Position numbers and translations under genes: made by a program. Below, piece after piece: positions 57,330 to 64,000 of a stretch of 64,000 nucleotides of DNA. Position 1 is the first letter of the stretch, and each line of letters opens with the position of its first letter. The stretch is from Oscillospiraceae bacterium (lineage in GTDB: Bacteria > Bacillota > Clostridia > Oscillospirales > Oscillospiraceae), in assembly GCA_009780175.1 (NCBI GenBank), contig WRAO01000001.1:62001-126000 (forward strand), written 5' to 3'. A model generated the notes under the pieces. That model saw only the letters and a list, made by a program, of their open reading frames with translations, did not search any database and had not been told where the DNA came from.

Positions 57330-58163
57330 ATGCTGAATATCCAATTAGAGGATTTTCTCCGCCGCGCTCTCGCCGAGGATATCGGGACAGGCGACATTAC
57401 TACGATCAACTGCGTTCCGCGGGATGCGCAATCCAAAGGGCATTTTATCGCGAAAGAGCCGGGGGTGATTTGTGGGCTTCCTGTTGTAGTGCGGGTTTTT
57501 GCGTTGCTGGACTCTGCCGTTTGCGTCACACCGTTGGTTGCCGAGGGGGACAGGGTGGAAATCGGGACGGCGATTGCGGAGGTTTCGGGGCCAGCGCAGG
57601 CGGTTTTGCAAGGGGAGCGTGTTGCGCTTAATCTGCTGCAACGCCTCTCGGGGATCGCTACACGGACTGCTGAGGCTGTCGCGGAGGTCAGGGGTACGGG
57701 AACCAAAATCTGCGATACGCGTAAAACTACGCCGGGTCTGCGGGCGCTTGAGAAATACGCTGTTAAAACAGGCGGCGGTTCTAATCACCGTTTCGGGCTG
57801 TTTGACGGGGTTTTGATTAAGGACAACCACATCGTAGCCGCGGGCGGCATCACCGCCGCTGTTGAGGCTGTGTGGGGGAATGTACCGCATACGGTGAAGA
57901 TCGAGGTGGAAACGACGACGCTTGCGGAAGTCGAAGAGGCCCTCCAGGCCGGGGCAGACATTATCATGCTGGACAACATGGACACGGCTTTGATGGCGGA
58001 GGCTGTCCGGCTGATCGGCGGCAGAGCTATAACCGAAGCTTCTGGCAATATGGGCGATCGAAGTCTGCGGGATGTGGCGAAGACTGGGGTCAATTTTATT
58101 TCCATCGGGGCGCTTACACATACGGTGCGGCCCACAGATATCAGTTTGAGGTTTAGTGAATAG
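57330..58163 (+). CDS. nadC: Nicotinate-nucleotide pyrophosphorylase (carboxylating)
   Basis: The start is ATG 57330 behind CGGAGGGAT; 277 residues. It carries the quinolinate phosphoribosyltransferase pattern: ALAEDIGTGDITT at the N-terminus, RKTTPGLRALEKYAVKTGGG, LFDGVLIKDNHI, and the C-terminal barrel ILDNMDT-like segment (IIMLDNMDTALMAEAV). It makes nicotinate mononucleotide from quinolinate and PRPP. It is in one operon with nadB. Confidence 0.96.
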   Translation: MLNIQLEDFLRRALAEDIGTGDITTINCVPRDAQSKGHFIAKEPGVICGLPVVVRVFALLDSAVCVTPLVAEGDRVEIGTAIAEVSGPAQAVLQGERVALNLLQRLSGIATRTAEAVAEVRGTGTKICDTRKTTPGLRALEKYAVKTGGGSNHRFGLFDGVLIKDNHIVAAGGITAAVEAVWGNVPHTVKIEVETTTLAEVEEALQAGADIIMLDNMDTALMAEAVRLIGGRAITEASGNMGDRSLRDVAKTGVNFISIGALTHTVRPTDISLRFSE

Positions 58164-58165
58164 CT

Positions 58166-58393
58166 ATGACAGATTTTGCAACCAACATCAATATTCAGAC
58201 GCTCATCGGCCTGTTTTTTCTGGTTCTCTGCTTTGTGCTGGCAATCGTCGGTTATTTACTGTGGCGATTTCGCTTTCTCGATGGCAAGCAGTTTTATTTC
58301 AGCGAGAGCCTTGGCGTATTTCTCATGGTGGCCAGTTCTATTCTGGCTATCGCCGCTATCCTGATGCTGCTTTATGTGCGGGTGACTTTGTAG
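58166..58393 (+). CDS. Small two-helix membrane protein
   Basis: This 75-residue protein starts two bases after the nadC stop (MTDFATNINIQTLIGLFFLV), with two hydrophobic helices (about residues 12-33 and 50-72) around a short basic and aromatic loop RFRFLDGKQFYFSES. It has no known domain. It could be a cotranscribed accessory of the nad operon, or unrelated; tight spacing suggests co-expression. A perfect 14-base hairpin follows. Confidence 0.6.
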   Translation: MTDFATNINIQTLIGLFFLVLCFVLAIVGYLLWRFRFLDGKQFYFSESLGVFLMVASSILAIAAILMLLYVRVTL

Positions 58394-58435
58394 CGAAATG
58401 TTTTGCACGAGGCGTTTCATCAGATAAGGAATGCA

Positions 58436-58466
58436 GAAATCCCCCCGCCATCGGCGGGGGGATTTC
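58436..58466. terminator. Perfect hairpin, probable terminator at the recombinase boundary
   Basis: GAAATCCCCCCGCC and GGCGGGGGGATTTC form a 14-base stem with a 3-base loop. It separates the nad operon from the convergent recombinase and sits at the GC change. Confidence 0.75.
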
Positions 58467-58479
58467 ATTAGTGATCCGT

Positions 58480-60171
58480 TTACAGGTTGTTCTCGTAAGC
58501 TTGGATCATCTTTTTACTCGTGTGGCCTGTACGACCTTTGAATTTTTGGAGATACTTTTCGGTGGTTTTTCCGGTAAAAATCCTGATTTCCAAACGCATT
58601 TGCAAAGAATGCAAGTCAGTTGCATCACTTTCTATACAGGTGGCGTAAATCTTGTCGATGTATGTCTCAACAAATTCTTTGTTGATGATACCTTTTGCTG
58701 CATCCTTTCTTGCTTGTTCCAACACCTTGCGAATGTGGTCTAAACGCTCTTTATGTTCTTGCTTGGCATCAAATTCCTTTTCCAGTTCAAAAAACTCTTT
58801 CTCTGCCTGCTCAATCGCCTTTGCGCACTCTATATTGAGACGTTTGAAGTCTTTGTCTGAGATTGCGCCAGAGACATTATGCTCCAAAAGCTTACCTTGC
58901 TTTTTACGCTCTGTGTCAATCCGTGCTTTTGCCCGATTGATGTCATCTTGTAAACTATTCTCGCCTTCCAGTTGCTGGAGGAGTTCCATATAAATCGTAA
59001 TGATCTGTGCGCCGACAACGTCAGAAGTCTCGTTGAACACTTCAAACAAAATTGGCTTCATCTCGTTCTCGTAGATTCCAAAAGATGGACAAGCATTTTT
59101 ACCGCCATTGATTTTTCCACTGCACACCCAGCGACTGTTAATATTCCCTAGTCTATCCTTGTTGTCTCTCCGGTAATACGTACAACCACAATGCGTACAG
59201 ACGAGCCTTCCTGTGAGCAGATTCGGATGGTTGACTAGATTTTGTCGGCGTTTTACATCTTTGCTCCGCCGCCGCAACACCTCATTGGCCCGCTCCCATA
59301 ATTCTTCATCCACGATAGCAGGTACGATTTCGCCTGTCTCGTCTTTGAACATGACCCACTCCTCCGGCGGGAGGAATTTTTGCTTTTTCGTGAACATGTC
59401 CACGATCTTCACTTTATTACCTACATAATAGCCCTTATACTTCGGGTTAGAAATCGTGTTAGACATAGTAGAATGACTGATTTTTTTGCCATTGTGATTG
59501 CGGTACCCCCGCGCCCAGAAGATATCTTCAATCTGCTTCATACTGTATTCATTGGTAGCGTAGAGTTCAAACAGTTCTCGCACCATTTTCGCTTCCGCTT
59601 CGTTGATGACCAGCCGCTTATTGTCTTTATCATAGCCAAACATGCGGCCATTTCCTAGCACCACACCGTTTTTGATGGCCTGCTGATGCCCGAAGCTCAC
59701 ACGGCTAGATAAGCGCCTTAACTCGTCTTGCGCAATCCCGGACATAATGGTAAGTCGCAACTCACTATCTTCGTCAAAGGTATTTATGTTATCGTTTTGG
59801 AAGAACACACCCACGCCACAGGACAAAAGTCTCCGAGTATACTGAATACTGTCCAGTGTGTTTCTGGCAAAACGGGTAATCTCCTTGGTAATGATGAGGT
59901 CAAACATCCCCGCTTCGGCATCTCTCACCATGTTGTGGAAGTTTTCTCGCTTGGCAGTTGTTATACCGGATAACCCCTCATCCACATAGCCTGACAAAAA
60001 CATCCATTTTGGGTGGCTTGCAATAAAATCAGGATAGTAGGATATTTGATTTTCGAGAGAATTGAGCTGCTCGTCTTTATCTGTTGAAACACGGGCATAA
60101 AAGGTTACTCTTAGGGGGATGTCATAGATAGATTTGGTGCGCATAAGTTGTCGGATATCATAAATGTCCAT
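58480..60171 (-). CDS. Large serine recombinase (site-specific integrase)
   Basis: This 563-residue protein has the N-terminal resolvase domain with the catalytic Ser in FYARVSTDKDEQLNSLENQ (about residue 29), a recombinase helical domain (residues about 175-270), a zinc ribbon at about 320-370 (LVCTHCGCTYYRR ... WVCSGKINGGKNACPS) and a C-terminal coiled coil (about 400-480). It is intact. Base composition is lower in GC than the flanks, and it stands apart from any cargo operon, so it probably came with a mobile element. The start ATG follows GGAGGA, with its own TTGTAA-17-TATAAT promoter. Confidence 0.93.
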   Translation of the reverse strand: MDIYDIRQLMRTKSIYDIPLRVTFYARVSTDKDEQLNSLENQISYYPDFIASHPKWMFLSGYVDEGLSGITTAKRENFHNMVRDAEAGMFDLIITKEITRFARNTLDSIQYTRRLLSCGVGVFFQNDNINTFDEDSELRLTIMSGIAQDELRRLSSRVSFGHQQAIKNGVVLGNGRMFGYDKDNKRLVINEAEAKMVRELFELYATNEYSMKQIEDIFWARGYRNHNGKKISHSTMSNTISNPKYKGYYVGNKVKIVDMFTKKQKFLPPEEWVMFKDETGEIVPAIVDEELWERANEVLRRRSKDVKRRQNLVNHPNLLTGRLVCTHCGCTYYRRDNKDRLGNINSRWVCSGKINGGKNACPSFGIYENEMKPILFEVFNETSDVVGAQIITIYMELLQQLEGENSLQDDINRAKARIDTERKKQGKLLEHNVSGAISDKDFKRLNIECAKAIEQAEKEFFELEKEFDAKQEHKERLDHIRKVLEQARKDAAKGIINKEFVETYIDKIYATCIESDATDLHSLQMRLEIRIFTGKTTEKYLQKFKGRTGHTSKKMIQAYENNL

Positions 60172-60205
60172 TGTCTTCCTCCGAAGTTCGTTTTCGCATA
60201 ATCAA

Positions 60206-60234
60206 ATTATAGCGTAAGCAGAAAACAATTACAA
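60206..60234 (-). promoter_or_regulatory. Vegetative-type promoter of the serine recombinase
   Basis: On the minus strand TTGTAA (60234-60229), a 17-base spacer and TATAAT (60211-60206) occur. Confidence 0.72.
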
Positions 60235-60239
60235 GACTT

Positions 60240-60589
60240 GGTCATATGTCGACAAATTAATTCACACACAATACAACGTAGCTACAAGTCATTATACCTT
60301 TTCTCGCTACAGGTAGAGACGGGAAGAATCTCAAAGCAAGGCCGGTATCGCATGTCAAAAGGCGAGGGAATGCTTTATTCCAGCCAAGGAGCGCCGCACG
60401 AAATGATACCCACTGGAGTGTAATAGATGGAGCATAGGTCTACCGTTTCTTTCGAAAGACATTATTATATCGTGTTTCGGATTGACGGCACAAGGGTGTG
60501 TGTCCATGACATCCTTGTGCTGAAGATAAGAGTCTTGTGTAATCTATGTAGACCTTGCCCTGTAGAGGCAGGGTCTTTGCATGTTCATA
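60240..60589. other. Intergenic region of the foreign block with two hairpins
   Basis: About 350 bases without a convincing gene. GCACAAGG/CCTTGTGC (60488-60520) and GACCTTGCC/GGCAGGGTC (60551-60575, followed by TTTGC) form ordered hairpins, which could be a small RNA with a terminator. The short open frames here lack ribosome sites. Confidence 0.4.
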
Positions 60590-60754
60590 TTATAGTTGTT
60601 TTAGCCCTTTGCGTTGATCGTATATACGCCGACCGATGAGATTTTTCATTTTGTTGCGTTGGGTTTCGGATATGAGTTGTTTTTGGAACAGATAGTCGTT
60701 GAAATAGGTTAGCCAGATTTCTTCTGCCATTAGTTGTTCTTGCGTTTTCTGCAT
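60590..60754 (-). CDS. Small recombinase-associated protein (54 residues)
   Basis: The start is ATG 60754 behind AGGGGG. The product, MQKTQEQLMAEEIWLTYFND, then YLFQKQLISETQRNKMKNLI and a basic tail, is a helical SHOCT-like small protein; similar small frames often accompany serine recombinases on Clostridial elements (from memory, unverified). It may be an excision-control or accessory protein. No catalytic motif is visible. Confidence 0.6.
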   Translation of the reverse strand: MQKTQEQLMAEEIWLTYFNDYLFQKQLISETQRNKMKNLIGRRIYDQRKGLKQL

Positions 60755-60853
60755 AGAACGCCCCCTTTTTCTTAAATTTATTATTTCCATATCTATTACA
60801 TATCAAGCACTCAAATTTATACTGACCAAAATAACCAATCACAAGTATCACTT

Positions 60854-61267
60854 GTGTCACTGGGTCGTGATAGTTGTGATAGAAGTGAATCGTCTGTCGG
60901 GTGGCTCGAAAAATCATGCGACTCTGAATCCGACCAGCACGTTTCCCCTCGCTCTGTTTCGCCGCAGTATTTGCGCAGTGACAACGGAAGCGAGTTCACT
61001 AGTCGGACAGTTCGTAAATGGCTTGCAAATATTGGAGTTATCACGGCATATATTGAGCCGGGTTTGCCCTGGGAGAACGGCTACATCGAGAGCTTCAATG
61101 CACGGATGCGAGATGAGTTCTTAAACGGTGAGATCTTCGATACCATGCGCGAAGTATCTGTGCTACTTGCTCGATGGGTGTGCTATTACAACGAAGTCCG
61201 GCTACACTCTGCGCTACGAGGGCACCCGCCTGCTCCGCAGGCTATCATGCCTCTCCTTGCAGGATGA
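60854..61267 (+). pseudogene. Truncated IS3-family transposase (3' part of the DDE integrase core)
   Basis: From about 60960 the frame reads PQYLRSDNGSEFTSRTVRKW, then LPWENGYIESFNARMRDEFL and CYYNEVRLHSALRGHPPAPQ: the second Asp and the Glu of the DDE triad and the C-terminal IS3/IS2-type end. The first Asp and all of OrfA are missing; upstream residues (MSLGRDSCDR) do not match. It is a non-functional remnant within the foreign block. Confidence 0.85.
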
Positions 61268-61491
61268 TGAAAACCTAGATAAGTAACTGGACGTGTGTCA
61301 TTACTTTTGGTCCATATCTCGGGGGCATACTAGGGATCAAGGGGCTTTACAATATTACAGGAAACGCCACCAGAGTTTATTCATTGTTTCTAGTTTTCTC
61401 TGCAAGAATATGGCACTTTTTCTATCTATAGCTTTCCGCAGAGAGAATGTCATCTCTATCATAAGGCAGAGAAAAGATGTCGCATATAAAT
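61268..61491. other. Remainder of the IS3 remnant and AT-rich flank
   Basis: No gene is seen. GTGTGTCATTACTTTTGGTC shortly after the transposase end has the look of the right end of an IS3 element, but no matching left end was found. Confidence 0.35.
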
Positions 61492-61527
61492 AGGGGGAAC
61501 GAATAGCGATTGCTATCCGTTCCCCCT
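61492..61527 (-). terminator. Rho-independent terminator of the sodium:solute symporter
   Basis: AGGGGGAACG-A-ATAGC pairs with GCTAT-C-CGTTCCCCCT around GATT, with one mismatch; on the minus strand it is followed by TATTTAT. Confidence 0.8.
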
Positions 61528-61607
61528 GCATTCCATCAGGCATTTTGGCTGATATCGGCCTCATCTAACGGCGTTCTGCGATACGCCATGGTTTGCGGCC
61601 GCCGATC

Positions 61608-63092
61608 TTATTTTTCAGTATAAGTATTTAAGCTGTCAAACAGCTCGTTTACATTTTCCGGGATATCTTTACGGGTGAGGTGGCTTACAAGTATGCAGGC
61701 GGCCGTGGCCAGCAAGAACGCTGGAACCAGTTCATAAATCAACGCCCGCAGCGGCGGTGTGTAGAACCAGCCTACGGATACGACCAAACCCATAATCATA
61801 CCAGACAAGGCGCCCCACTTTGTCATCTTTTTCCAGTATACGGAGAGAATAAACACAGGGCCAAACGCAGCACCCAGACCGCCAAAGGCGAACAGGACAA
61901 ACCAGAAAATTGTTTCGTTTTCACTGAGACCCATGATAACCGCAAGGATTGTGGTTACAACCAAGACGACGCGAGACATCCGTACAATTGTCCGCTCACT
62001 TGCGTTTTTGTTGACCATTGCTTGGTAGAAATCTTTCGTCACCGTGGAGGACGTGGTCAGCAGCAATTGGTCAACGGTGGAGACGATCGCCGAGACAATG
62101 CCCGCTATGATTAGGCCGCCCATGATCGGATGCATCAGTTCGGTGGCAATAACGGCCGTAATCAGCTCCGGGTTCCCGCCGGGAATGTCGCCCGGGGCGT
62201 GCCAGACTAGTCTGGCCAATAGACCGGTAAAGCATGCACCGGCGGCACAAATGACGTTCCAAACACCGTTTCCAAACGCTGATTGCCGCATGGCGGATAC
62301 CTTTTTCGCTGACATATAGCGCGTGAGAATATGCAATTGCCCCCAAGAGGCAAGACCGATCGCCAGTTGTCCGATAACCCAAGTGTTGGAGGCCGCACCG
62401 GTCGGACTACTGATCAGCATCGGTTCGATTGCCATAAGCTGGGAAATGATGCCCGTCCCCCAGAAGCGAAACAGGAGGAACAGCGGCATAATCACCAGAC
62501 TGCCCAACATGATAAGCCCTTGCACATAGGTTGTGATTACCACCGCGCGATAGCCGCCGGTCACTGTGTAGAGCAGGATAATCCCCGCACAGAGAATGAC
62601 CGCGTGGATCGGCTGCATATCATAAACATACCCGAACATTCTCGTGCCGCTCATGAGCAGAGCGCCAGAGTAAGCCACGTAGAAAAATACGATGATGAGC
62701 ACGGCTGCGACTCTTAAGACATTCTGCTTGTCACCAAAGCGGGCCTCTAAATAGTCCGGCCATGTGACATTGTTCATTTTCTCCGTAAAGATGCGCAGAC
62801 GCTTTCCGGCGTGCCCCATACCGAACATTTCGGTTGTCGCATAGACCGCCACGGCCCAAATTGCCGCCGCCCCGAATATATAAGCGGTTCCAACCATGCC
62901 GAGGACTAACCAGGCGCTTCTCCCTGTCGCACCGGTCGCGATCGCGGTAACCACAGGACCGATGCTTCTGCCGCCGAGATAAAACTCCGCACTGGAACTG
63001 GCTGCCTTTCTGCTATAATACAACCCCATAGCAGTCAAGGCTACCGTATATATGGCGAGAATTGCCGTAATAATCGTTAATGTAGTATCCAT
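61608..63092 (-). CDS. Sodium:solute symporter (SSS family)
   Basis: The start is ATG 63092, 9 bases after GGGAGG; the ATG nine bases upstream is too close to the site. The 494-residue protein has about 13 membrane helices and the SSS signatures: YYSRKAASSSAEFYLGGRSI near residue 25, GYVYDMQPIHA, the long TGGYRAVVITTYVQGLIML and the C-terminal region FGGLGAAFGPVFILSVYWKK. The branch resembles PutP-like carriers, but the substrate is not settled. It lies downstream of a 29-residue membrane protein (63156-63245). Confidence 0.9.
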   Translation of the reverse strand: MDTTLTIITAILAIYTVALTAMGLYYSRKAASSSAEFYLGGRSIGPVVTAIATGATGRSAWLVLGMVGTAYIFGAAAIWAVAVYATTEMFGMGHAGKRLRIFTEKMNNVTWPDYLEARFGDKQNVLRVAAVLIIVFFYVAYSGALLMSGTRMFGYVYDMQPIHAVILCAGIILLYTVTGGYRAVVITTYVQGLIMLGSLVIMPLFLLFRFWGTGIISQLMAIEPMLISSPTGAASNTWVIGQLAIGLASWGQLHILTRYMSAKKVSAMRQSAFGNGVWNVICAAGACFTGLLARLVWHAPGDIPGGNPELITAVIATELMHPIMGGLIIAGIVSAIVSTVDQLLLTTSSTVTKDFYQAMVNKNASERTIVRMSRVVLVVTTILAVIMGLSENETIFWFVLFAFGGLGAAFGPVFILSVYWKKMTKWGALSGMIMGLVVSVGWFYTPPLRALIYELVPAFLLATAACILVSHLTRKDIPENVNELFDSLNTYTEK

Positions 63093-63155
63093 AGATTCCA
63101 TCCTCCCATTATATGATTACGCGTGTAGAGAAAGCAAAAATTGGAAGGCAGCGCA

Positions 63156-63245
63156 TTAGGTCTCCTTTTCATGCAATCCGCAAATGAAGAATCCGATTAT
63201 CAATACTGTGATCGGTACGAATATCATTGTCAAAATACCCGGCAT
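63156..63245 (-). CDS. 29-residue membrane protein upstream of the symporter
   Basis: MPGILTMIFVPITVLIIGFF, then ICGLHEKET: one hydrophobic helix with a short charged tail. Its ATG has an excellent AGGAAGGAGGTG site 6 bases upstream, and its stop lies 63 bases before the symporter start on the same strand. NCBI names small 'symporter accessory' proteins next to SSS carriers, and this fits by position and form. It is easily missed by gene callers. Not a leader peptide of a known attenuator type. Confidence 0.7.
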   Translation of the reverse strand: MPGILTMIFVPITVLIIGFFICGLHEKET

Positions 63246-63293
63246 ATTTGCCACCTCCTTCCTGTGACTTCTTGCACCGGAACCCCCTTTTAC

Positions 63294-63346
63294 AAAATCC
63301 TCCAAAGATGGATCGCCTGGCAGCTATCCAACCTTGGAGGATTTTT
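63294..63346. terminator. Bidirectional terminator between the aminotransferase and the symporter unit
   Basis: AATCCTCCAA (63296-63305) pairs with TTGGAGGATT (63334-63343), with an inner TGGAT/ATCCA stem and T-runs on both sides. It ends the aminotransferase transcript and may separate it from the symporter operon. Confidence 0.8.
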
Positions 63347-63359
63347 CTGCGCTATCCTA

Positions 63360-64000
63360 TTATTTGCTGATGCGCTCGATGATGCTCTTGCCGCGCGCGG
63401 AACCTATTCTTTCAAAGAACTCGATGACAGCCTGTTTGTACATCCCCGTTTGTGCATCGGCAATCGCCTTGGGGAGCGCTTCGCGGAACAACTCGAAACA
63501 TTCGATATCCGGGTGCGAATAGTTGAGGCGAATGTATTCAATATCGCCCGAGTCTCCGAGGCCATCTCCTGTGATTACACCAATCTTGTAGCTCAAGAGC
63601 GCCGTGGCAATCTCTTGCGCGGATACACCCGTACCGGAGATGTCTATAATCATACAGAAGCCGTATTGGGGCTTTACGGGAATGGTGACGCCGTCTGTCA
63701 TCGCCACGGTTTCTTCAATGTGCTTATAGTTGCGGCGGATGATTTCTGTGCTCGCCTGGATGTATGCGTCATCCTGCATGGCTACATAGGTCGCATATTG
63801 GCCGGGGTAATTGATATGGATTTTGGTTGTCTCCATCTTGAGCAGGAACGCACCGCGCAGGAGCGCCGGATGTCCTGCCATGAACCCAACGCGGAGTGCC
63901 GGCATTCCATATCCTTTTGAGACGCCGCTGACGGAAATTACGTGATCCATCGGTGTCTCCGGCGTATGCAGAGACGCCAGGGGATAATGCTGCGCTGTGG
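63360..64000 (-). CDS. PLP-dependent class I/II aminotransferase, 5' part cut by window edge
   Basis: The frame is open to base 64000, so the N-terminal part is unseen (about 213 residues visible). HYPLASLHTPETPMDHVISV, then SGVSKGYGMPALRVGFMAGH contains the PLP-binding Lys (SVSGVSK-GY) of class I aminotransferases, and the C-terminal domain carries GVSAQEIATALLSYKIGVI and YIRLNYSHPDIE. Terminated at 63294. The neighbouring SSS symporter suggests amino-acid use, but the substrate is unknown. Confidence 0.85.
   Translation of the reverse strand, partial: TAQHYPLASLHTPETPMDHVISVSGVSKGYGMPALRVGFMAGHPALLRGAFLLKMETTKIHINYPGQYATYVAMQDDAYIQASTEIIRRNYKHIEETVAMTDGVTIPVKPQYGFCMIIDISGTGVSAQEIATALLSYKIGVITGDGLGDSGDIEYIRLNYSHPDIECFELFREALPKAIADAQTGMYKQAVIEFFERIGSARGKSIIERISK

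Noticed and set aside
58395-58480. Attachment site of the serine recombinase
   Set aside because: A clear GC change and a perfect hairpin are here, but no direct-repeat partner was found near 60.2-61.6 kb by eye, so no att site is claimed.
60238-60639. Two small plus-strand open frames in the foreign block
   Set aside because: No ribosome site or recognisable motif; the region is better explained as non-coding with hairpins.
63141-63920. Plus-strand open frame over the aminotransferase
   Set aside because: Antisense to a gene with clear PLP-lysine motif and would also cross a terminator and a small coding region.

Overview
The window looks like a chromosome segment of an endospore-forming, Gram-positive member of the Clostridia, with moderately high GC for that group (by eye a little above half) and strong AGGAGG-type ribosome binding sites. 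The spore genes dpaA/dpaB (dipicolinate synthase), spoIVB, a SpoVB-like flippase, an FtsK/SpoIIIE translocase, a SleB-type cortex hydrolase and a spore-type M14 endopeptidase support this. Gene style and the dispersed 'TGTAGGGGCG' palindromes resemble Oscillospiraceae-type Clostridia, but that placement is inference. No rRNA, tRNA or CRISPR array was seen. LAYOUT. 1-7.2 kb (minus strand): acetyltransferases, cinA, a uridine-kinase-like ATPase, thiI, a DUF2500-like protein, comM/yifB and an isochorismatase-family hydrolase. 7.3-8.8 kb (plus): dpaA-dpaB. 8.9-14.6 kb: an exported LRR/SLH protein, a flavin-binding split-barrel protein with a damaged 5' end, pyrC-pyrF, and an XRE-type membrane protein. 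14.9-23.3 kb (minus): AGCS symporter, mgsA, acetyltransferase, rqcH, mini-RNase III, ftsK/spoIIIE and uppP. 23.5-27.3 kb (plus): SpoVB-like flippase, YuiF/NhaC-like antiporter and a small membrane-anchored protein. 27.4-39.8 kb (minus): ClpE-like unfoldase, CvpA-like and DUF5711-like proteins, truA, an ECF module (ecfT-ecfA2-ecfA1, no S component here), a class I rRNA methyltransferase, sleB-like hydrolase, tmcAL and a metallo-beta-lactamase-fold protein. 40.2-43.9 kb (plus): ackA, a YbjQ-like protein, rplU-rpmA and obg. 44.3-49.9 kb: an apparently inactivated polysaccharide deacetylase (minus), recG, a lipoprotein, an unknown protein and a tandem OB-fold protein. 50-52.9 kb (minus): a four-gene osmoprotectant ABC operon with a clear inverted-repeat operator. 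53.2-58.4 kb: spoIVB (minus), M14 endopeptidase, nadB-nadC and a small membrane protein. 58.4-61.6 kb: a foreign AT-richer block with a large serine recombinase, a tiny companion protein and a truncated IS3 transposase. 61.6-64 kb (minus): sodium:solute symporter with a 29-residue companion protein, and an aminotransferase cut by the window end. STRUCTURE BETWEEN GENES. The most unusual content is intergenic. (1) A short palindromic repeat, TGTAGGGGCG...CGCCCCTACA, occurs as singlets and as inverted doublets (REPIN-like). One doublet forms part of the 5' coding region of a kinase gene, and other copies supply stop codons. (2) A larger 0.14-0.37 kb element family with inverted ends and changing internal hairpins is present in four copies. 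(3) A paired dyad, TGAG-N4-CTCA, occurs five times with centre spacing of about 34 or 44-45 bp, i.e. roughly one DNA turn apart. None of the transposases these repeats would need is encoded in the window.
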